Source: Phytophthora quininea
Lineage: Eukaryota > Oomycota > Peronosporomycetes > Peronosporales > Peronosporaceae
DNA: 64,000 bases
Assembly (NCBI GenBank): GCA_011947345.1
Contig: JAAVTG010000358.1
Span: 17,313-81,312, forward strand
Direction of reading: 5' to 3'
Shown here in pieces: positions 55,380 through 64,000 of this stretch (position 1 is its first letter; each line of letters begins with the position of its first letter). The notes below the pieces were generated by a model. The model did not search any database and had not been told where the DNA came from. It saw nothing but the letters and a program-made list of their open reading frames with translations. The position numbers were made by a program, and so were the translations under genes.

Positions 55380-58300
55380 AAGAATTCTTTAGTGGACCTG
55401 CGTCCTGGCTGACAAGCCCTGCACTTGGCTGAAGGATGCGCCCCAGAACTCGATGCAGCGCCCAAGCCGATGCCAATGCTCCAGAAGACGTGCCGAGGAA
55501 TGCGCTACCAGTGTTCGCGCCGATTGTAGCCCCTGAAGTGACATCAATCTCGCATGCCGCGCTGACCAAGTGGAAACGAGAACGACGGGAATACGAGGCG
55601 AAGATGCGCGCGCTGTCGTGCAACTGGTGAAAACTACGATTCGATCATTCAAAGCATCAAGGAGTCATTTAATGATGACCCCTCTCGACTTTCTGCGAGT
55701 TTCAACTGGGTGTTGACGCTGATGATGTCACGGAGGAGATGCTGACGTCCGAGATTGACAAAATTATCGCCACTGTCAAGAACGGTGATCTCCCGGACAT
55801 CAAGGCCCTCTTTCGGCGAGAATTGCGAATGAAGATGTCGGAATCTGATGTGACAGCACGTGTGATATGCTACTTCCAACGATTCCGAGAGGTGGAAAAG
55901 GAGAACGGCCTCTCCAGCATCTTCCAGCGTGCCGATGGCCGGAAGGAGAAATGCAAGCGCCTTGTTGCATCTCTGAGTCCACCGTCTTTAAAAGACGACG
56001 TTAAAAATGCGGTTCGATACACGCATAAGACCACCGGTACAGACCCGAAGGAGCTGTACAAATTGATCCTTTCAAAAGCAACTGAACAGGAGCGACACTT
56101 TCAGAAGAACGAGAAGTCTCGTACAACAGAGCCAGGTAGTACTGGACCTGTTGCCAAGCCAGCTCCCTCGAAATCCAGTCAAAAGGTTCATCTGCCAAGG
56201 CCTCCAGCTCTGCCAACACTAACACGCGCGAAGTATTGCTGACATCTCACACTACTGCGAAGGAAAAGGCAAAGCCAAAGCCAAACCTCCGTCTCCATGC
56301 CCGAAGTGCAACGAAATGCACTGGATTCGCGACTGCCCCGCCTCAACTGAAGCACAGAAGGAGCAATTGCGGCAGAAATTACGTCGAGATCGCGAGAAGA
56401 AGAGCTCTGTGCGGCTGAAACGATTTGGAGAATATTTGCCTACAGCGCAAAGAATGGTCACTCTCAATGGTGTGCTGTCCTTGCCATTTTGTGCTGATAG
56501 TGGTTCGGATCGCACCGTTATTTGCCGCTCGCACTGGGAGCAGCTGAAGGCGCTGGACCCCAGTGTTGAGGAAACTGAACTTGAGCAACCTCTTCGTCAA
56601 GTTGCTTATGGACGTCGTGTGGTGATGACATCGAAGCAGGCCATGCTACATATCCGCATTGTTACTGTGGCTGGGCCTGTGGAGATGAACGAATTGATAC
56701 CTTGCCTAATTGTGGACATTGATGATGATGAATTTATCGTTGGACACGATTTGCTCCAAATGCTGGGCATCGACGTCGACAGACAGCTCGAACAATTACC
56801 TGGACATGGAACTGACGTTGATGCTGACGATCCTTTTGAGCTTGAAGCTGATGATCCTGTGGTGAGCTCGGCCGATCCAGTCAACGACGCAGCCCAGCCA
56901 TCGGAACAAGGAGATGATGACGCCTTAAAAGCTGCTTTAGATGAACTAATTGAACGCGCTCTCACTAACGGGTTTCCTGTGGAAAAGCTGAATGAGCTCC
57001 GCACGATTGTAAACAAGTACGACGTGTGGCGCATCGAGCTCCGCAACGACCCTCCTGCTCGTGTGACACCACTGGAGGTTCGTCTCAAAAGTGGTGCTCA
57101 TCCAGTTACATGTAAGCCGAGGAAGTATCCTCCCCACGCACGACAATTTCTTCGGAATTTTAACGCCCAACTTGTGTCACTAGGATTCGTCTACGAGAAT
57201 CCGTCATCTCGGTGGGCTAGCCCAGTTTTCCAGTAAAAAAGGGCTCTGAGCTCATGGACCTACGGCAAACTATCGACTACCGCGCAGTCAATGACGTAAT
57301 GGACACGATTGCAGCAGTAATGCCTATCCTGGCAGTTGTGCTGGAGAACGCTAAAGGAATGAAGTGGTTTGGTCTGTTTGATCTTCTTAAGGGTTTCTGG
57401 CAATTACCTCTTGCAGAGGCTTGCCAGGAGTGGTTGTCCTACATGACCGATGAAAAGTCTTTACCCCGCGGCGAGTTCCTCAAGGGAGCAGCGATTCTGC
57501 AGGTTTCTTCCAGCAGACGATGGAGAAATGCTTTGCAGACCTGCTACATAAGCATCTCTTAGTGTGGATAGATGACTTGATGTTATTTGCTGTGGATATT
57601 GACACCTACCTGTTCAAGCTGGAGGAGTTCCTATCACTTGTGGACTCATTTGGCCTGAAGTTAAGCGTTAAAAGTCAAGCTTGTTCCAGAAGGAGGTCAA
57701 ATGGTGCGGAAAGGTTGTAAACGAGCACGGCATTAAGCACGATCCCGCCAGGATCGAAACTCTTCTTGCGATTCCATACCCAGCCACAGCTGGAGAGCTC
57801 CAGCAATTCGTTTGTGCTGTTGGGTGGCTTCGTGAGTCTCTCATTAACTATGCACGCGTGGTCGCTCCGTTACAGCAACGTCTGGATGAAGCTCTTCAAT
57901 CCACAAAGAGGACATGTCGTGCTGCAACAAATATCAAGCTGGAGCTAACTCAAGCGGAAAAGACTTCCTTTGATGAGGTTAAATCCCTACTTGCAAATGC
58001 AGCAACTTTGGATTTCCCGGACGACAAGGCAACTACTTGTCTTTTCACGGATGCTTCAGATGCTGGCTACGCGATTGTTGTCACCCAGATTGCTAATTAC
58101 GACCCGGAGACGCCAGTGGTAGACCAGCAGCACCGCCTTTTACGTTGTATGAGCGGAACTTTTGCTGGAAGTCAATGTAACTGGACCGTATTGGAGAAGG
58201 AAGCTTTTCCGATAATCGCAGCAATTGACAAACTCGACTATTTGCTGCTCCGGCTCCAACCATTTCGACTTTATTGCGATCATCGAAACTTAGTACACAT

Positions 58301-59365
58301 TTTCGCGCCCCATCAAGGGGTCAAGAAGCATGTACGGGAAAACTCCTCCGCTGGGCGATGAAGCTGATGCCGTATCGGTATGTCGTGAATCATATAGCGG
58401 GCCCCGACAATGTCTGGGCCGACATGATAAGTCGTTGGGCTGGTAATCATGCACCAACAGTAGTGACAAAGCGACTTCGTGTGGATAACAGTGATGGATT
58501 GGAGCAGAGCCGATGAACGATGTAGTAAACTCCGATCAAGTTTAACCAATGTCGCTTCGCCCGCTTGATGATGAAGCATTTGCTTGGCCGACGCTGCAGC
58601 AACTTGCGAAACTGCAGGATGTGCATGAAGTTCTTGATATTGCTGTTCGCAACGAGGATGGCTTATATGTTGTCGACGGAAAATTATGGGTGCCTTCAGA
58701 TGCAACTGATTTTATTTTACGCCTTTGCATTGTGGCACATTGTGGCGCCAGAGGACATCGAGGAAGTCGTGCGATGCTAACGCACATCCGCTCAATTTTC
58801 TGGATTGATGGTCTTTCCGCTATCGTCAACAAATTTGTCCAATCATGCTTACTGTGTCTCCACGTAAAAGGAGGTAAAATCATTCCGAGACCTTGGAGTG
58901 AAAATATTGACTGCAACGTACGCAATGGTGTACTGGGGTGCTACTTACTATTGAGTAATTTTTCCTGGATCCTGAGTAACGTGTGTTCTTCCTGAAGTCT
59001 GAGTAAAAGTCTGAATAATGAGTACAACATGGTACACGTCTCTACACGACCTTGATTTTGAGGAAATACATGTGAAAACGAACGTCAGAGATTACGTGTT
59101 TCAACCTTATTATCGTATGATATTCCTCTGCCACACAATAAACGGCAGAGAGCTATAGCTTTGGTGTCTTCATGTACAAGCCTAGTTGCTCTTCGATCTC
59201 ACTTTTGAAGTCTCCACACCAAAGCACAGCCTGCTATGAGTTCCGATCCTGGAGAAGCGCGCACGTACTGAGCATTCTGTTGGGGAAGAGCAGCCTCGAC
59301 AGCGTACACGGTACAATTACACCATAGTTGGTGTATATTCTTCTGTTGAAGCCGCAGAGGTTGGT

Positions 59366-61857
59366 ATGTGTGGGACGTCCGACTTTGACTTCAAAGTCCT
59401 CTACAACTACGGCTCAAGTGGGCATGGGCAAAAGGTCTACCAGTGTTGTACTCATGTTAATTGCGGGAAGAAGTTCCGAGTAGGAGTTTCGGCAGACGAA
59501 GACGGCGAGGTTGTTACGTTGGAAGAGACGGGGACCACACCATGCAACTTTCGACGTCCAAGAAGCAGGGGATACGTTTGCGCTGGAAGCGGCAATCCGA
59601 TGACATACTTACCGGTGGATCCGGTGGTCAAAAGTGCCTGAAGACTCTGTCAAAGCGAGTGACAGCAAAAACAAAGACCTCGCTTCCTACACAAAAGCAG
59701 CTCAATAACAGGAAGGCCTATCTAAAGAAGAAAAGTGCAGGTACGTATTTACATTTGTGGAATTTAGTTAATGCTGATGGTTATTCTTTTGTTGTATTCA
59801 CCGTTAGGTGGCTGGGAAATTCACAACAACGCGAAACTGCTGCAGTGGATTGCAGGCAAGCTATACACTACTACAGATCAGTTTTATGGCCCTGGCCTTC
59901 AATTTGATCCAGACACAGATGCAACAACCTTCTCTAACCAGACAGAAGGATTCAAGCACGATCTCGTAGTTCTGAAAAACTTCGAGTTCGATTCAGAGGA
60001 CGAGAACGGTACGACGACGCGATCGTACGCTATCATTGTTACGTCTAGGACTTGCCTACGAAACATTTTCTATGCGTCGCGTGGTCAAGGAGAAGATGGT
60101 TTGATTGGTGTCACCGATGGCACTTACAAGCTCCATTTAGGTGAGTCAAGCATTATATTATTTTTGCTCCACTTTTACTGACACAATTTATTTATTGTAG
60201 GTGGCTGGACTTTGATTGATTTTGGATCGTACACTACCCACTTTGCACGTAATAAGTACTCTAAAACGTTCGTGCCGTGGATGTACATGTTCACAAGAAC
60301 GGAAAATCAACTGGTCTACGAGGAGTTATTCAGAACAGCACGCGAATTTGCCGAGAAATTCTTCAATGTCGAGCTACAACTTCAATTTGGCAGTTTAGAC
60401 CACACTGCGTACATTGCGAACGCGTTTCAAGCGGTGTGGCCTGGCATACGCTTGCTAAACTGCTACCCGCACTTTTGTCGGAAAGCCCGGTCCAAGATGA
60501 AACTGCTGCAGGTATGTTCCCATTTGTAACTTTTGTTAGTTGACGCTTACAGTGAAATGATTTTTAGAACGACGAGGTTTTCGAGACTAAAGTGTGGCCA
60601 AACATCAAGTACTTGCACGAGGCACGATCAAAGGACCAGTTCGCGGCGTTGGCCAAGTTCGTCTTGAAGTACTGGCGAGATCAACAGGAGAACAAGTACA
60701 CGGATTGGATAGAAGAGTACTATCTCTCCGGGTTTTGGGCGAACTGGTTCGGTACGTGCGCAACTCCGGGTATAACACCATCACAAAACGCGTTAGAATC
60801 GCACCATCGCGTGATCAAGAAGACGTGCGTCGGGGGTCTGCGTGCCAGCACTGCCACAGTGCTAAACGAGTCACTGCCGAGTGTATTGTTCCATCAATCA
60901 ACTGTCTCGACTCTTTTGGTGCAAGCGCATTTTTGTGAAGGTAAGTTGAATGGTGTGTGTTGTAGAATCACAATATCTAATCGCACGTGTTGTATAATAG
61001 GTCCCTGGCTGGCAGAGGTGGTCACGAAGGCGAAGCGGTTGCTTGGTACTCGTGAAAACTACTACAGCTTTCGTGTAACAAGACAAAAGGTGCTGAAAGC
61101 CTTAATATTCAACGCGTCCAAATTTGTTGTGGACGGAAGAAATGTCCACGGGAACCAAGTCACGCGCGAACGCGTTCAGAAGTACGACACTATCCGCGCT
61201 CGACTAATCTATACTGACGCTCGTTTATTCTGTTGTAGGTTTCTGAGCTCATTACACGGGAATCTGGAGTCAGTATCAGCCGTTAACGAAGTAGAGCTGC
61301 TGTTCTTGTCGCTTCACAAGGTCGATCTGTTGCACCTGCAGGCTTTGAAACTATCAAACCAGTCCCCAGTTCCTGCAAAAGATGTTAGTTGCGCAGACTA
61401 TTCATTTCATCGCTAAAAGTGTACTGACGATTTCTTGTTGCAGATCAAGTCAATCCGTCAAAAATATCGATGTGACTGTCTCGGATATTGGTCGACTGGC
61501 TGGCAGTGCGATCACGTGGTAGCGGTAATGGTGCTGCAGAAGGACATGCGAATGGAGGGGCTGATAGCACGTCTTCCGGTGCAAAAAGTGGCCGGTGGGC
61601 AGAAAAGAAGTCGTGGAGCTCTGTGTGAAGATCGCAGCAGTGAGCATTTCTTTTCTGTGGACAACCTTGTTGCCCTGTTCCTACAATTTCCTGCTCGTCC
61701 TCTTCATTGGAATGTCCTCCAAGAAGTTACAGGCTCTGACGGTCAAGATGAAACGAGGGTTGGTGTGGTTGTAACGTGGTCGGAGCGCGGGGGTTGTTCA
61801 TCTGGTCCATCAAGCTATCGGATGGACGATTGGTCGGTCTCGAGTGTCAAGAGCTAG
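59366..61857 (+). CDS. MULE transposase with SWIM zinc finger, spliced
   Basis: Exons about 59366-59740, 59808-60140, 60201-60511, 60568-60940, 61001-61383 and 61444-61857, joined by GT-AG introns of 56-67 nt. Each joint gives continuous protein, for example KKKSAG/GWEIHNN and KLHLG/GWTLIDFG. An N-terminal Cys/His region (QCCTHVNCGKKF) is followed by a basic segment. The MULE core has DGTYKLHL (first acid), GSLDHTAYIANAFQ (second), CYPHFC, and SQNALESHHRVIKK (Glu). The C-terminus has a SWIM finger, CDCLGYWSTGWQCDH. One frame change occurs near 59550 in exon 1, and the last 20 residues may be out of frame. The catalytic residues and finger are intact. The protein would cut and paste MULE DNA in the nucleus. 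Confidence 0.85.
59741..59807 (+). other. Intron 1 of the MULE transposase gene
   Basis: GTACGTATTT to CACCGTTAG, 67 nt. Its removal joins AGTGCAG to GTGGCTGG, completing a Gly-Gly-Trp-Glu motif. Confidence 0.8.
60141..60200 (+). other. Intron 2 of the MULE transposase gene
   Basis: GTGAGTCAAG to TTATTGTAG, 60 nt. It sits immediately after the first catalytic block, joining KLHLG to GWTLIDFG. Confidence 0.8.
60512..60567 (+). other. Intron 3 of the MULE transposase gene
   Basis: GTATGTTCCC to GATTTTTAG, 56 nt, phase 0. It joins KMKLLQ to NDEVFETKVWP. Confidence 0.8.
60941..61000 (+). other. Intron 4 of the MULE transposase gene
   Basis: GTAAGTTGAA to TATAATAG, 60 nt and without stop codons, so it could also be read through. 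Splicing joins HFCEG to PWLAEV. Confidence 0.65.
61384..61443 (+). other. Intron 5 of the MULE transposase gene
   Basis: GTTAGTTGCG to TTGTTGCAG, 60 nt, containing a TAA in the open frame. Splicing places the SWIM finger exon in frame. Confidence 0.75.
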
Positions 61858-63271
61858 CCGAAGCGGTTAACAGAGCGTACGTTCTAGGTTTGGACATCAC
61901 AGCGAGCATCGCAATGTAAGGAGCGCAGGGGGACAAGAAATTGATCTGTATGTGATATGAATAGGAGGACTACATGTTTAGCCAAGAAAATACAAAGAAA
62001 AATCCCTCCACAATGCACGTACTATCCTTTTGCATTCATCTAAATTACTCAGAAGTCAGCTACACGACCCAGCACCCGTGAGCGTATGAGATCGGGCTCA
62101 TTTACTCGATTGTCAGTACTTACTCAGCGTTCAGCCCCGTTTACTCAAAAGTAAGGCCGACCCGGTGTACTGCACTTCGATTTCCTTTACATGGGAAAAT
62201 CGTTTGGAGACAGCAGGTATTTACTGGTCTTGCAATATCACGCGACTCATTTCTGTGAGCTGGTCATAGCTGACTCTGCTGATAGTTCCGTGGTTACAGA
62301 TGCCCAACTTAGTTGGCACTCTCGTTTCGGTCTTCCACCAATTTGGGTGAGTGATAATGCTTCCCATTTCAAAAATGCGACTACCACAGAGCTTAGCCGC
62401 CGACTGCGAAGTCAACAGAGTTTTACACCGGCATATTGCCCATGGATTAACGGTTCGGTTGAGAGAATCAACCGAGATATTCTACAAGGCATCCGAGCTC
62501 TCATTCTTGGCTACAAAGTAAGCTACAGGGATTGGGTTTACCTCGTTCCCATGGTACAATCATCGATCAACCATTCAGCTGTGCCATCTCTTGGAAATAA
62601 AGCTCCAATTGAACTCTTTATGGGGCTTCCATGCCCTTCACCTCTGCAAGAGTTTCGAATCGGAGACGGCAACTTCCAGAAGTTGCCAACAAATGCGGGC
62701 GTAATCGACCAATATCTCGTTCGCTTCCGTGAGAGCGTTGCAAAAATCCATCTTGCAGTTTACAACCAACGAGAAAAACAACGACTTCTCAACAAAAGCG
62801 TGCACGCGGTGACAACTTGGTTAATTTCGAGGTTGGAGACTACGTTATGCGCTCTCGTGTGGATGAAAAGCATGCTAACAAGCTTCAAGTCACTTGGATT
62901 GGCCCTTACCAAGTCACTCGTGCTGATAAATACTCCTATGAGGTACAGCATCTTATCACGGGTGAAAAAGTTGACGCACACTCATCGCGGCTAAAATTCT
63001 ACGCAGATGCTAGTCTTAATGTCTCCGAAGAGCTGCGCGAACATATTGCTGCTCAAGGTATACTTCTTGCTGTGAATAAACTGGTGCAACACCGCTGGAA
63101 TCCTTACATCAAGGACTACGAAATTTTAGTGCGGTGGCGGGGCCTCGACCCAATTGAAGGCTCTCCTCAAGGAGAGCTCCGGTTTGCTATTGTCAACTTC
63201 GCAACTTACTTCCAAGCGCGCAAAACGTCATAATAACGTCATTGCAGTGTGAAAGCAAGCTTTGGGGGTGG

Positions 63272-63577
63272 TGTCGTGTATTTGAGTATCCAGCTCGCTT
63301 TCCCACCATCGTGCCAAGACATGGCGTAAGCCATGCCCCGGACACTTTCCAACATCCACGAGAAGGATTACGGGCACTGGAAGCAGCAAAGCTTCCAAGA
63401 CAAGAACAACGCCGTAAACGTGCCCTTCTCCTTGGCTCCCAAGGAGAAGCACGGCACGGCTCGTAGTTTTGAGACCTCCTCACTTTTACTTCTCCGTCTA
63501 ATACACTAGGCAACGTTCGTGCGGGATCGCCACCCGCATCGCGGCTTGTTGTTTTAGACTATTTCGGAAACACCACA
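63272..63577 (+). repeat. 3' LTR of the chromodomain Gypsy element
   Basis: 306 bp ending CCACA and followed by the duplicated GGACT. It differs from the 5' LTR by a handful of substitutions. Confidence 0.93.
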
Positions 63578-64000
63578 GGACTCCACGTTGTTCTCCCTTC
63601 GCCGTTTGTCACGGGCGAATTGTCGATGCCGTTTAATCGAGACGGAGTCAACAAATTTATCTCTCTTAGCGCGAATTTGCTGTCACTGTATTTCGGACAC
63701 AAGTTTAGTTGATCAAAACCAAACATTGTGTCGATTGTTGCGGGGCGAGTCCGCTCTCTTGTTGCATTCTTCACCAGCCTGTTTTTCTTCCTACTTTTCC
63801 CAGCCGGAAGAGAAGAGAAACCCCGATTGAACTGGTCTTGGCGTGATGAGGTGGGTCGTCGTATTTTGTTCCTGTAGACCGGATCACCTCACCCCAGCCT
63901 GGCCAAGCCGCTCACGAGACGGAAAACTATTAATATCGCTGCGCGTACAACAACGACGATTGCGCACACGATGTACAGTGCGTCATGCAGTCGCGGCGAT
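63578..64000. other. Right edge, no supported gene
   Basis: This is the continuation of the pre-insertion locus found left of 55074. Only short frames occur on either strand. CT-rich stretches near 63740-63800 are seen but no motif is recognised. If the RxLR-type remnant at 54446-54862 once had a signal peptide, it would have to lie here or beyond the edge on the minus strand; none is evident. Confidence 0.5.

Larger units (their letters stand above)
58936..62163 (+). mobile_element. MULE (Mutator-like) transposon nested in integrase
   Basis: The 3228-bp insertion is flanked by the perfect 9-bp duplication GGTGTACTG (58927-58935 and 62164-62172). Short inverted ends of about 23 bp both start GGGT and share a TTGAGTAA inner block (58936-58958, 62141-62163). 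Removing it and one duplication joins the integrase frame exactly, from NGVL to HFDFLYMGKSF, the position of the first catalytic Asp. Scattered TGAGTAA/TTACTCA sub-repeats lie inside both ends. The 9-bp duplication plus a MULE transposase gene make the assignment secure. Confidence 0.96.
55436..63233 (+). pseudogene. Gag-Pol of the chromodomain Gypsy element, broken
   Basis: In order: Gag (55436-56270, with EIDKIIATVKNGDLPD); a CPKCNEMHWIRDC zinc knuckle near 56300; protease CADSGSDRTVI; the RT thumb and palm with KYPPHARQF, then WASPVF/KKGSELMDLRQTIDYRAV and VWIDDLMLF near 57570; RNase H LFTDASDAGYA near 58045; integrase zinc site (58720-58860); integrase core WVSDNASHF and WINGSVERINR after 62191; and a C-terminal chromodomain (EILVRWRGLDPIE). 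Frames shift in Gag (near 55640 and 56200), at 57230 (CC where CCC would hold the frame), near 57460, 57670 and 58320, and near 62800. The MULE separates the zinc site from the core. The chromodomain should guide insertion to marked chromatin in active relatives. Confidence 0.88.
55074..63577 (+). mobile_element. Chromodomain Ty3/Gypsy retrotransposon, nested with a MULE
   Basis: 306-bp LTRs at 55074-55379 and 63272-63577 begin TGT and end CCACA. They are flanked by the 5-bp duplication GGACT (55069-55073 and 63578-63582). A polypurine tract TTTGGGGGTGG precedes the 3' LTR, fixing plus orientation. The LTRs differ at a few positions, such as TGTAGTATATTC against TGTCGTGTATTT at the start, so it is older than the other Gypsy copy. 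The full span is 8504 bp; removing the MULE and one 9-bp duplication leaves about 5.3 kb. Coding sequence carries several frame changes. Confidence 0.95.

Noticed and set aside
61171..61237. An extra intron in MULE exon 5 (GTACGACACT to TGTTGTAG)
   Set aside because: Splice-like ends exist and the length keeps the frame, but the open frame also reads through with acceptable sequence, so neither form can be preferred.

Overview
The window looks like nuclear DNA of an oomycete, most likely Phytophthora or a close relative. The reasons are a secreted RxLR-type effector (signal peptide, RLLR, then EER) and a second effector C-terminus, short 56-101 nt GT-AG introns inside transposase genes, Inr-like TCATTC motifs 60-80 bp before start codons, and compact intron-poor genes among many transposons. 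The species cannot be named from the sequence alone.

Layout. (1) 1-12762 is a satellite array of 33 tandem units, running off the left edge. Most units are about 404 bp and contain a 46-bp segment twice; from about 9858 the units are about 358 bp and carry the segment once. (2) 12763-34300 is a graveyard of DNA transposons: a decayed piggyBac-like transposase (15766-18715), a Tc1-type element with 199-bp inverted repeats and TA target duplication (19619-21177), a PIF1/Helitron-type helicase remnant (about 23902-24650), a broken coiled-coil gene (27084-28773), a hAT transposase (29030-31257) and a Fanzor (eukaryotic TnpB-like) element with ~190-200-bp inverted ends (31633-34264). (3) 34559-42825 is a host gene block: a full-size ABCG/PDR transporter, a CAMK-type kinase and a GT71-type mannosyltransferase, with an internally deleted Fanzor copy at 40402-41097. 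(4) 43020-48097 is an RxLR effector gene split by a young Ty3/Gypsy retrotransposon (43252-47627) with identical 162-bp LTRs and a CGTCG target duplication. (5) 48411-54360 holds conserved housekeeping and regulatory genes: NOC2, centrin and an R1R2R3 MYB protein. (6) 54446-64000 contains an RxLR C-terminal remnant next to a chromodomain Ty3/Gypsy element (55074-63577, GGACT duplication), whose integrase is split by a MULE (58936-62163, 9-bp duplication) carrying a spliced SWIM-type transposase gene.

The host genes belong to separate pathways (drug/lipid export, signalling, glycosylation, ribosome assembly, centriole/basal body, transcription) and do not form an operon-like unit. The strongest theme is layered transposition into and next to effector genes, the known gene-sparse, repeat-rich effector niche of these organisms. 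Two otherwise well preserved host genes (ABC transporter, kinase) each lack a single base in a C/G run. This suggests long-read consensus errors, so some frameshifts called here may not be real. The most unusual object is the Fanzor element and its deletion derivative, a possible RNA-guided nuclease system now decayed in both copies.
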